The translations under genes and the position numbers were made by a program. Positions 1-5,204 of a stretch of 5,204 nucleotides of DNA are shown in pieces. The notes below the pieces were generated by a model. The model was not told the origin of the DNA. It worked only from the letters and a program-made list of their open reading frames with translations, and searched no databases. Numbering within the stretch: the stretch's first letter is position 1; each line of letters opens with the position of its first letter. Origin of the DNA: Elstera litoralis. Its GTDB lineage: Bacteria > Pseudomonadota > Alphaproteobacteria > Elsterales > Elsteraceae. The stretch spans positions 1-5,204 of the forward strand of contig NZ_LAJY01000442.1 in the NCBI RefSeq assembly GCF_000963705.1, read 5' to 3'.

Positions 1-10
1 GATATAAGCG

Positions 11-568
11 ATGGCTACTCCCGATCTCAGCGATGTGAAGCGCCGCATGGATAGTGCGGTCGACACCCTTAAGAAAGAACTCAATGGTTTGCGCACCGGG
101 CGTGCCTCGGCCAATCTTCTCGATCCGATCATGGTCGAATCCTACGGCTCAATGATGCCGTTGAGCCAGGTCGGCACCGTCAGCGTTCCCGAACCGCGCA
201 TGCTGACCGTGACGGTGTGGGACAAGGGTACGGTGAAAGCCGTTGAAAAGGCGATCCGCGAAGCGGGCCTGGGGCTCAATCCTTCGACCGATGGCACCTT
301 GGTGCGCGTCCCGCTGCCGGAACTCAATCAGGAGCGCCGGCAGGAACTGGTGAAGGTCGCCGGGAAATATGCCGAAAGCGCCCGCGTTGCTGTCCGCAAT
401 GTGCGCCGCGACGGGATGGATATGCTGAAGAAGGCCGAAAAGGCGAAGGAAATTAGCGAAGACGAGCAAAAGAAGCTCGCCGACGATATCCAGGGCTTCA
501 CCGACGCCCATATCAAACAGATCGATCAGACGCTTGCGACCAAAGAAAAAGAAATTATGCAGGTTTGA
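11..568 (+). CDS. frr: Ribosome recycling factor
   Basis: The product is the cytoplasmic factor that, with EF-G, splits the post-termination ribosome so that it can be reused. The 185-residue length equals the usual family length. Visible family blocks are LRTGRAS (residues 27-33) in the first helix of the three-helix domain, LNPSTDGTLVRVPLPEL (89-105) in the smaller beta/alpha domain, and VRNVRRDGMDMLKK (128-141) in the long C-terminal helices. Arg132 falls at the position of the functionally important Arg132 of the E. coli protein. The end, KEKEIMQV, resembles the typical KEAELMQF ending. The ATG at 11 gives the full family N-terminus. Only ten bases lie upstream, GATATAAGCG, so the ribosome binding site is probably cut by the window edge. 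pyrH would be expected upstream but is not visible. The stop codon lies just before or within the start region of uppS, so the two genes are probably co-transcribed. Confidence 0.98.
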   Translation: MATPDLSDVKRRMDSAVDTLKKELNGLRTGRASANLLDPIMVESYGSMMPLSQVGTVSVPEPRMLTVTVWDKGTVKAVEKAIREAGLGLNPSTDGTLVRVPLPELNQERRQELVKVAGKYAESARVAVRNVRRDGMDMLKKAEKAKEISEDEQKKLADDIQGFTDAHIKQIDQTLATKEKEIMQV

Positions 569-588
569 GCGCGTCCAGGTTTCGCATC

Positions 589-1362
589 ATGACGGGAATC
601 CCGTCCGATTTGGCCCCTCCGGCCCATCAGGCTGTGCTTGCGGCGGGTCTCGATCCGGCGGCCCTGCCGCGCCATCTCGCCATTATCATGGACGGCAATG
701 GCCGCTGGGCGCGGGCGCGCGGGCTGCCGCGCATCGCAGGGCACCGCAAAGGGGCCGATGCGGTGCGCGAGCTTGTGACCCATTGCGCCGAGTTCGGGAT
801 TCCCTATCTCACCCTCTATAGTTTTTCGTCGGAAAACTGGAAGCGGCCCTTGGCGGAAGTCGAGGGGCTGATGGGCCTGCTGCGGCGCTATCTTCAGTCG
901 GAAATCGATACGCTGCATCGGCAGAATATCCGCTTTCGGGTGATCGGCACACGGGAGCGGCTGTCCGACGATATTCAGAAGCTGATTGCGGCGTCGGAAG
1001 AGAAGACGGCGCAGAACAGCGGCCTTACGCTGGTGCTGGCGCTCAGTTACGGCGCGCGGGAAGAGTTGGTTCAGGCGGCGCAGCGGCTGGCCTGCGCCGT
1101 GCGAGCGGGCAGCCTAGCCCCCGAAGCGATCACCGAAGCGATGATCTCCCAGCATCTCACCACCGCCGATATGCCCGATCCCGACGTCGTGTTGCGCACC
1201 AGCGGCGAGCAGCGCTTGAGCAACTTCATGCTCTGGCAGGCGGCCTATGCCGAGTTTATTTTCGTCGATACCCTCTGGCCGGATTTCGATAAGACGGCAC
1301 TGATTACGGCCTTGCGCGCCTATGGGCGGCGGGATCGGCGGTTCGGGGGCGTAGATGGTTAG
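589..1362 (+). CDS. uppS: Undecaprenyl diphosphate synthase (cis-prenyltransferase)
   Basis: This enzyme adds eight IPP units in cis configuration to farnesyl diphosphate, giving the C55 lipid carrier precursor for peptidoglycan and other surface glycans. It acts at the cytoplasmic face of the membrane. Numbered from the ATG at 589 (257 aa), the MDGNGRWA motif lies at 34-41 with the catalytic Asp at 35. GHRKGAD follows at 52-58, YSFSSENWKRP at 77-87, SYGAREELV at 153-161, and the IPP-binding block RTSGEQRLSNFMLWQ at 203-217. FVDTLWPDF and GRRDRRFGG close the protein. All key residues are present. The start is uncertain. ATG 589 has AGG at 577-579, nine bases upstream. An in-frame TTG at 565 would add eight residues and overlap the frr stop by four bases, but has no clear Shine-Dalgarno sequence. 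The C-terminus overlaps the cdsA start by eight bases, indicating translational coupling. Confidence 0.96.
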   Translation: MTGIPSDLAPPAHQAVLAAGLDPAALPRHLAIIMDGNGRWARARGLPRIAGHRKGADAVRELVTHCAEFGIPYLTLYSFSSENWKRPLAEVEGLMGLLRRYLQSEIDTLHRQNIRFRVIGTRERLSDDIQKLIAASEEKTAQNSGLTLVLALSYGAREELVQAAQRLACAVRAGSLAPEAITEAMISQHLTTADMPDPDVVLRTSGEQRLSNFMLWQAAYAEFIFVDTLWPDFDKTALITALRAYGRRDRRFGGVDG

Positions 1363-2204
1363 CCCGGCGGGTGCCACGCCCAAAATCCGTTTCCGGCTGC
1401 GGCGTCCGACGAAAGCGCTGATGCTGCGTCTGGTCTCGGCGGCCTTTCTGCTACCGCCGACGATTCTTGCCATTTGGATCGGCACCCCCTGGTTCGATCT
1501 GCTCTTGGCGGGGGCGGCGGGGGCAATGGGCTGGGAATGGGCACGGATGACCCTGGGGCCGCAGGCGCGCCCGCTCGGTTCTTGGGCGCTGGCGGGTGGC
1601 TGCGCCAACCCTAGTGGCGGCGGTCGCGCTCGATACGGATTTTCTGACGCTGGCGATTCTGCTGGGGTCGGGAATTCTCATCGCGCCGCTGGTGGCGGGC
1701 TTCAGCCGGGGCAAGATGCCCGCGCTTTACACAATCGGCTTTCCCGTAATTTCAATCAGTTGCACCTGCTGGGTTTGGCTGCGCGTGATGCCGGACGGTC
1801 GCGAGATGGTGCTGTGGCTAATGGGGGTGGTTTGGGCGACCGATACGGGGGCCTATTTCGTTGGGCGAATGATCGGCGGACCGCGCCTCGCGCCGACGAT
1901 TTCCCCGAATAAAACCTGGGCTGGCCTGATCGGTGGCATGGCGGCGGCGGCGGGGATTGCGGCGCTGATCGGCAGCGCCGTTGGCGGCTCCGGGGCGGTG
2001 CTGGCGCTGTGGGGGGGGCTCGCGGTCGTGGCCCAAACCGGCGATCTGGCCGAATCGGCCCTGAAGCGCCACGCGGGCGTTAAGGATTCCGGGCGGATGA
2101 TCCCCGGTCACGGCGGCATTCTCGACCGGGTCGACGGGTTGATGCCGGTCGCCCTGGTGCTGGTGCTGCTCGTTGCGTTTTTTGGATGGAGTCTCACGCC
2201 ATGA
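1355..2204 (+). CDS. cdsA: Phosphatidate cytidylyltransferase (CDP-diglyceride synthase), frameshifted in this sequence
   Basis: CdsA is a multi-pass inner-membrane enzyme that makes CDP-diacylglycerol from phosphatidic acid and CTP, the branch point of phospholipid synthesis. The gene is read in two frames. From ATG 1355, preceded by G-rich bases 1345-1349, the frame gives an Arg-rich N-terminus and hydrophobic helices (residues 24-64) up to about 1594. It then turns into non-hydrophobic sequence typical of a wrong frame, ending at 1912. The +1 frame from about 1596 continues with membrane helices, then WATDTGAYFVGR, SPNKTWAGLIGG, and the CdsA signature at 2055-2135 with KRHAGVKDSG and HGGILDRVD, ending at 2204. 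Removing one G from 1594-1596 joins the halves into 282 residues, close to E. coli CdsA (285). I see no other defect. The gene is normally essential, so a sequencing error or a recent mutation is likelier than an old pseudogene. The stop overlaps the dxr start as ATGA. Confidence 0.9.
1580..1600 (+). other. Frameshift site in cdsA (probable one-base insertion)
   Basis: Upstream of here CdsA is read in the frame of position 1355; downstream it is read in the frame of position 1596. The upper limit of the second frame is fixed by a TGA at 1548-1550, so the shift must lie after that. The loss of hydrophobic character in the first frame just after 1597 places it close to the GGG at 1594-1596. Dropping one of those Gs reads TGG GCG CTG GCG GTG GCT GCG, encoding WALAVAA, which runs smoothly into the following membrane helix. 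The GTG at 1596 could formally start a separate protein, but no good ribosome binding site precedes it. There is no recognisable programmed-frameshift motif, such as a slow codon or stop in a slippery run. Confidence 0.8.
2011..2018 (+). repeat. G8 homopolymer tract inside cdsA
   Basis: Eight consecutive Gs follow a T, so the codons read TGG GGG GGG (Trp-Gly-Gly) in a membrane segment about 70 bases before the CdsA signature block ends its lead-in helix. The frame is the same before the tract (TDTGAYFVGR, NKTWAG) and after it (HGGILDRVD), so the length reported here is in frame. Such tracts are prone to slippage in replication and in sequencing; a change of one base would remove the catalytic C-terminus. 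Confidence 0.9.
2188..2191 (+). promoter_or_regulatory. Ribosome binding site that decides the dxr start
   Basis: GGAG lies nine bases before the ATG at 2201. An in-frame ATG at 2186 overlaps this site and has only a T-rich stretch upstream, so 2201 is the better start. The site lies within the last codons of cdsA, which fits re-initiation at the ATGA overlap. Confidence 0.7.
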
Positions 2205-3370
2205 GCGGGGCCAAGCGACGCGTTACCATCCTCGGGTCCACGGGCTCGGTCGGGCAAAGCACCCTCGACGTGATCCGCTATCACGGGGACCGTTTCGCGC
2301 TGGAAGCCCTGGTGGCGGGCAAGAATGTCGACGCCCTTATTCGCGATGCGCGGGCGTTTCAACCGCGCCTCGCCGTGATTGCCGACGATGCGGGCTATGC
2401 CGCTTTGCGCGATGGGCTGGCGGGCACGGGGATCGAGGTTGCGGCGGGCGATGCTGCGGTTGTGGCGGCGGCTGAACGGCCCGTCGATATTCTGATGGCG
2501 GCGATTGTCGGCGCGGCGGGGCTCGCGTCGACGCTGGCGGCGCTGGAGCGCGGCACGAGTGTGGCTTTCGCCAATAAGGAAGTGCTGGTTTCGGCGGGCG
2601 ATCTCGTTATGCAAACCGTCGCCCGAACCGGCGCACGGCTATTGCCGGTCGATAGCGAGCATAACGCCATTTTTCAGGTGTTCGAGACCGAGGGACGCGC
2701 GGCGATCGAGAAGATTTTGCTGACGGCCTCCGGCGGCCCGTTCCGCACCTGGACGGCGGCGGCGATGGCGGCGGCAACCCCGGCGCAGGCGGTAGCCCAT
2801 CCCAATTGGTCGATGGGCGCGAAAATCTCGGTCGATAGCGCGACGATGATGAATAAGGGGCTGGAACTGATCGAGGCCCATTACCTCTTCGCCATGCCCG
2901 AGCCACAAATCGAGGTTCTCATTCACCCGCAGTCGGTGGTCCATAGCGCGGTCGTCTATTGCGACGGCTCGGTGCTGGCGCAATTGGGCTCACCCGATAT
3001 GCGCACGCCGATTGCTTATGCCCTGGGCTGGCCGGAACGATTGGCCGTGCCGGTCGCAAAACTCGATCTGGTGGCGCTCGGGGGGCTTACCTTCGAAGCG
3101 CCGGACGAAACGCGCTTTCCGGCGTTGCGCTTAGCGCGGCAGGCCTTGCGGGCGGGGGCGGGAGCCCCAACTTTGTTGAATGCGGCGAACGAGGTGGCCG
3201 TCGCCGCCTTTCTGGCGAACCGTTTGCCCTTCGCGGCCATCGCCGAATTGGTGGCGCGCGTGCTAGAAACCGTGCCGGGGCAGGTGCCGGATAGTCTCGA
3301 TGCGGTGCTGGCGCTGGACGCGGCGGCACGGCGCGCGGCGGAAGGCCTCATTCGCCAAATGGCAGCCTGA
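2201..3370 (+). CDS. dxr: 1-deoxy-D-xylulose 5-phosphate reductoisomerase
   Basis: Dxr converts 1-deoxy-D-xylulose 5-phosphate to 2-C-methyl-D-erythritol 4-phosphate using NADPH and a divalent metal. This is the first committed step of the MEP isoprenoid pathway in the cytoplasm and the target of fosmidomycin. From ATG 2201 the protein is 389 residues, close to the usual 390-400. The NADPH-binding loop GSTGSVGQST is at 12-21 and ANKE at 124-127. The metal-binding DSEH at 151-154 supplies Asp151 and Glu153, and NKGLE at 218-222 supplies Glu222; these match Asp150, Glu152 and Glu231 of E. coli. ASGGPFR (176-182), HPNWSMG (200-206) and HPQSVVHS (242-249) are the substrate-pocket and flexible-loop blocks. 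The C-terminal helical domain, with LNAANEVAV, is intact. The start overlaps the cdsA stop as ATGA. A start at 2186 would add five residues but lacks a binding site. The gene supplies the IPP that UppS, two genes upstream, consumes. Confidence 0.98.
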   Translation: MSGAKRRVTILGSTGSVGQSTLDVIRYHGDRFALEALVAGKNVDALIRDARAFQPRLAVIADDAGYAALRDGLAGTGIEVAAGDAAVVAAAERPVDILMAAIVGAAGLASTLAALERGTSVAFANKEVLVSAGDLVMQTVARTGARLLPVDSEHNAIFQVFETEGRAAIEKILLTASGGPFRTWTAAAMAAATPAQAVAHPNWSMGAKISVDSATMMNKGLELIEAHYLFAMPEPQIEVLIHPQSVVHSAVVYCDGSVLAQLGSPDMRTPIAYALGWPERLAVPVAKLDLVALGGLTFEAPDETRFPALRLARQALRAGAGAPTLLNAANEVAVAAFLANRLPFAAIAELVARVLETVPGQVPDSLDAVLALDAAARRAAEGLIRQMAA

Positions 3371-3372
3371 GC

Positions 3373-3376
3373 AGGA
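3373..3376 (+). promoter_or_regulatory. Ribosome binding site of rseP
   Basis: AGGA stands six bases before the ATG at 3383, inside the 12-base dxr-rseP gap. The bases GATATAAG that run up to this start also precede frr at 1-8, so the frr site, cut off by the window edge, may be of the same kind. Confidence 0.65.
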
Positions 3377-3382
3377 TATAAG

Positions 3383-4501
3383 ATGCAGATTCTCGCCGAC
3401 TATCTTCTTCCCTTTGTGGTCATTCTGACCGTGCTCGTGTTCGTGCATGAATATGGTCACTATTGGGTCGCCAAACGCGCCGGGGTGAAGGTGGAGGTTT
3501 TCTCCATCGGCTTCGGGCCGGAACTGTTTGGCTGGACGGCAAAAGACGGCGTGCGCTGGAAATTCTGCGCACTGCCACTCGGCGGCTACGTTAAAATGTC
3601 GGGCGATATGAACCCGGCGAGCGTTGGCATCGACGACCGCCCGATGACGGAGGCGGAACGCCAGGGCGCGTTTCAGTATAAATCCCTACCCTGGCGGGCG
3701 GCGATTGTTGCGGGCGGGCCATTCGCGAATTTCGCCTTTGCCATCATTCTGCTTACTGGCCTGTTCGTTTTCGTCGGGCAGCCTGTGACCTCCCCCGTGA
3801 TTGGCACGGTAGTGGAGGGCGCTCCGGCGGCAGCGGCGGGGCTTGCCGTGGGTGATAAAGTCGTGTCGGTTGATGGGCAAAGCGTCGAGCGGTTCGAGGA
3901 TATTCAGCGCGTCGTGCAGGCGCGCCCTGGCCAAACGCTGCCGATTGCTGTGGAGCGGGGCGGTAGTACGCTGACGCTGCCGGTGAAAACCGGGGTGCGG
4001 ACCATCGAAGACCGCTTCGGCGGCACTCAGCAACTCGGGTATCTCGGCATCGGGGCCGGGGCGGGCCAGATGGTTCAGCACGATCCGTTCACGGCGGCGG
4101 GCCAAGCGGTCAAGGAAACTTGGACGATTACCACGGGCACGCTGCACGCTTTGGGGCAGATGATCCGGGGCGAGCGCGATACCAAGGAAATCGGTGGCGT
4201 GCTGCGCATTGCGCAAATGTCCGGCGAAGTGGCGCGCACGAGTGCCGTCAGTGTCGTCTGGTTTCTGGCGCTGCTCTCGATTAATCTCGGTCTTATCAAT
4301 CTGATGCCGGTGCCGGTGTTGGATGGCGGCCATCTGCTGTATTATGCAGCGGAAGCCGTGTTTCGGCGGCCCTTGGGCAAACGGGTGCAGGAGGTTGGCG
4401 CGGCCATCGGCCTAACCGCCATTCTGTGTTTGATGGTTTTTGCCACCTGGAATGATCTTGTGCAGTTGCGAGTCTTTGCGTGGGTGGCTTCCTTGGTGTA
4501 G
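3383..4501 (+). CDS. rseP: Site-2 intramembrane zinc metalloprotease RseP/MmpA, single PDZ domain
   Basis: This inner-membrane protease cuts membrane-embedded substrates after a first cleavage. In E. coli the substrate is the anti-sigma factor RseA; in Caulobacter the homologue MmpA cleaves PodJ. Remnant signal peptides are further known substrates of the family. The protein has 372 residues. Membrane segment 1 (about 8-30) carries the zinc-binding HEYGH at 22-26 with catalytic Glu23. The loop then has SIGFGPELFGW and LPLGGYVKMSGD. Segment 2 is about 105-131, with GGPFANF. One PDZ domain spans about 136-202 (GTVVEGAPAAAAGLAVGDKVVSVDG region). Segment 3 precedes NLMPVPVLDGGHL, whose LDGGH at 313-317 gives the third zinc ligand, Asp314. 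Segment 4 is about 336-356. E. coli RseP is about 450 aa with two PDZ domains; the single-PDZ form is common in Alphaproteobacteria. The local substrate cannot be told from sequence. The gene sits 12 bases after dxr. Confidence 0.97.
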   Translation: MQILADYLLPFVVILTVLVFVHEYGHYWVAKRAGVKVEVFSIGFGPELFGWTAKDGVRWKFCALPLGGYVKMSGDMNPASVGIDDRPMTEAERQGAFQYKSLPWRAAIVAGGPFANFAFAIILLTGLFVFVGQPVTSPVIGTVVEGAPAAAAGLAVGDKVVSVDGQSVERFEDIQRVVQARPGQTLPIAVERGGSTLTLPVKTGVRTIEDRFGGTQQLGYLGIGAGAGQMVQHDPFTAAGQAVKETWTITTGTLHALGQMIRGERDTKEIGGVLRIAQMSGEVARTSAVSVVWFLALLSINLGLINLMPVPVLDGGHLLYYAAEAVFRRPLGKRVQEVGAAIGLTAILCLMVFATWNDLVQLRVFAWVASLV

Positions 4502-4547
4502 GACTTCCTGGGTCTAGGATTTGGGGCGAGGACGGAGTAGAGATGCG
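4502..4547 (+). promoter_or_regulatory. rseP-bamA gap with ribosome binding site and two-codon mini-ORF
   Basis: This short gap holds a purine-rich stretch, GAGGACGGAG, at 4528-4537. GGAG at 4534-4537 is five bases from an ATG at 4543 and ten bases from the ATG at 4548. The first ATG opens only ATG CGA TGA (4543-4551), whose stop overlaps the 4548 start as ATGA. I see no convincing sigma-type promoter and no intrinsic terminator, so bamA may be read from the upstream operon, although the gap is the largest in the window. Confidence 0.45.
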
Positions 4548-5204
4548 ATGACGGCTCGACGCCCCACGGATGGGCGCTTCCAGAACGGGAGCGCTGAAAT
4601 TACTCGCGCGCAACGGCAGATGATGACACGGACTAGAAATCGAACCGCCCTGCTTCTGGCCGGGGTAGCCTGGACTGCCAGCGTGATTGCGCCGCAGATG
4701 GTTTTCGCTCAGGGCCAAGGCCCGGCTGCGCCCGCAGCGCGCCCAGCCCCTCAGGCCGCGACCAGCGCGCCGCAGGTGGTGATCCAGACCATTCGTGTCG
4801 AAGGCACCCAGCGCATCGAACCCGATACCGTGCGCAATTATCTCAATATCCGCTTAGGCGAGCCGGTCACGGCGGATATTGTCGATAAGTCGCTGAAAAC
4901 CCTGTTCGCCACCGGCCTGTTCGCCGACGTGAGCGTGGGGATTGATCGCGGCGATATTCTGGTCGTCCGCGTGGTGGAAAACCCGATCGTCAACCGTATC
5001 GCCTTCGAAGGGCTGGATAAGCTCGAAGAAAAAGACCTGCTGGCCGAAATGCAGTTGCGTCCGCGCGTTGTTTATACGCGCAGCAAGCTTCAGGCCGATG
5101 TGCAGCGCCTGCTGGATATTTATAAGCGCAACAGCCGTTTTGCCGCCGCGATTGAGCCGAAGATCATTCAGCTCGATCAGAACCGTGTCGATATTGTCTT
5201 CGAA
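4548..5204 (+). CDS. bamA: Outer membrane assembly factor BamA (5' part, runs off the window)
   Basis: BamA is the outer-membrane core of the BAM machine that folds and inserts beta-barrel proteins. Only the N-terminal part is here (219 codons from 4548, no stop). Numbered from the second candidate start, ATG 4620, there is a basic n-region (MMTRTRNR), a hydrophobic core at 9-24 and a signal peptidase I site VFA|Q after residue 30. An Ala/Pro/Gln-rich linker (31-52) leads to POTRA 1 (about 53-121, VVIQTIRVEGTQRIEPDTVR to VRVVENP, with LFATGLFADVSV) and POTRA 2 (about 122-195, IVNRIAFEGLDKLEEKDL onward). The remaining POTRAs and the barrel lie beyond 5204. The start is uncertain. ATG 4548 has the better ribosome binding site but gives a roughly 54-residue signal peptide; ATG 4620 gives a normal signal peptide but no clear site. 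In Proteobacteria bamA commonly follows rseP, as here. Confidence 0.95.
   Translation, partial: MTARRPTDGRFQNGSAEITRAQRQMMTRTRNRTALLLAGVAWTASVIAPQMVFAQGQGPAAPAARPAPQAATSAPQVVIQTIRVEGTQRIEPDTVRNYLNIRLGEPVTADIVDKSLKTLFATGLFADVSVGIDRGDILVVRVVENPIVNRIAFEGLDKLEEKDLLAEMQLRPRVVYTRSKLQADVQRLLDIYKRNSRFAAAIEPKIIQLDQNRVDIVFE
4560..4594 (+). other. Two overlapping, mutually exclusive small hairpins near the bamA start
   Basis: Hairpin A pairs CGCCC (4560-4564) with GGGCG (4572-4576). Hairpin B pairs GCGCTTCC (4574-4581) with GGGAGCGC (4587-4594), giving eight pairs including one G-T, around a five-base loop. They share bases 4574-4576, so both cannot form fully at once. No T-run follows B, so it is not an intrinsic terminator. 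The structures lie between the two candidate bamA starts. They could affect translation initiation, or be chance pairing in GC-rich DNA. Confidence 0.35.

Noticed and set aside
2178..2191. T6 run at 2178-2183 as an intrinsic terminator before dxr
   Set aside because: No stable stem precedes the T-run, and it lies inside the cdsA coding end just before the dxr ribosome binding site.
1596..2204. A separate 202-residue membrane protein starting at GTG 1596
   Set aside because: It is the C-terminal two-thirds of CdsA. It lacks its own ribosome binding site and joins the upstream half perfectly after removal of one base.
2108..2614. 168-codon open frame on the - strand, across the cdsA-dxr junction
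   Set aside because: The composition is Arg/His-rich, there is no family motif, and both strands cannot plausibly be coding over the conserved CdsA signature and the Dxr NADPH loop.
3686..4333. 215-codon open frame on the - strand, antisense to rseP
   Set aside because: It is rich in Arg, His and Pro, has no recognisable motif, and lies wholly opposite a gene with all RseP catalytic motifs. Long antisense frames are expected in GC-rich genes.
3383..4501. RseP with one PDZ domain as a truncated or novel protease
   Set aside because: The single-PDZ, roughly 370-residue form is common in Alphaproteobacteria, and all zinc-binding motifs and membrane segments are present.
4499..4526. Imperfect direct repeat (TAGGACTTCCTGGG and TAGGATTTGGGG) after rseP
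   Set aside because: The match is short and gapped, and one copy includes the rseP stop codon. It is within chance expectation and has no neighbouring mobile-element features.
4296..4718. 140-codon open frame on the - strand, covering the rseP-bamA gap
   Set aside because: The translation is low-complexity, rich in Pro, Ser and Arg, with no motif, and it overlaps both the rseP LDGGH region and the bamA signal peptide.
1..5204. CRISPR array, tRNA, rRNA, insertion sequence or defence system
   Set aside because: No spaced repeats, tRNA-like folds, transposase motifs or inverted-repeat ends were seen. Conserved genes fill nearly the whole window.

Overview
This window is an ordinary, tightly packed, GC-rich housekeeping segment from a bacterial chromosome. 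All genes are on the + strand. The order is frr - uppS - cdsA - dxr - rseP - bamA, which is well known from Alphaproteobacteria, where it normally follows rpsB-tsf-pyrH. The protein features agree with that placement: RseP is short (372 aa) with only one recognisable PDZ domain, and the BamA precursor has an Ala/Pro-rich linker after its signal peptide. A Rhodospirillales-like alphaproteobacterium is a reasonable guess from gene order and protein style, but I cannot assign a genus.

Layout. Positions 11-568 encode ribosome recycling factor (complete). Positions 589-1362 encode undecaprenyl diphosphate synthase (complete; an alternative TTG start at 565 would overlap the frr stop). Positions 1355-2204 encode CDP-diglyceride synthase, but the reading frame is broken near 1594-1596. 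One extra G appears to split an otherwise normal 282-residue protein, and removing it restores the whole family sequence. Positions 2201-3370 encode DXP reductoisomerase (complete, coupled to cdsA through an ATGA overlap). Positions 3383-4501 encode the site-2 metalloprotease RseP/MmpA (complete). After a gap of 46 bases (118 if the second candidate start is used), bamA begins and runs off the right edge; only its signal peptide, linker and first two POTRA domains are present.

The genes share an envelope-building theme. Dxr commits carbon to the MEP pathway that makes IPP. UppS polymerises IPP into the C55 lipid carrier for peptidoglycan and other surface polymers. CdsA makes CDP-diacylglycerol for phospholipids. 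RseP performs regulated intramembrane proteolysis, and BamA inserts outer-membrane proteins. Frr serves translation. The junctions up to rseP are overlaps or 12-26 bases, so one operon with translational coupling is likely. I see no convincing promoter or intrinsic terminator inside it.

I do not see an undescribed system here. The items most worth checking are the cdsA frameshift, a G8 tract later in the same gene, and the rseP-bamA junction, which has a two-codon mini-ORF touching the first bamA start codon and two mutually exclusive small hairpins between the candidate starts.
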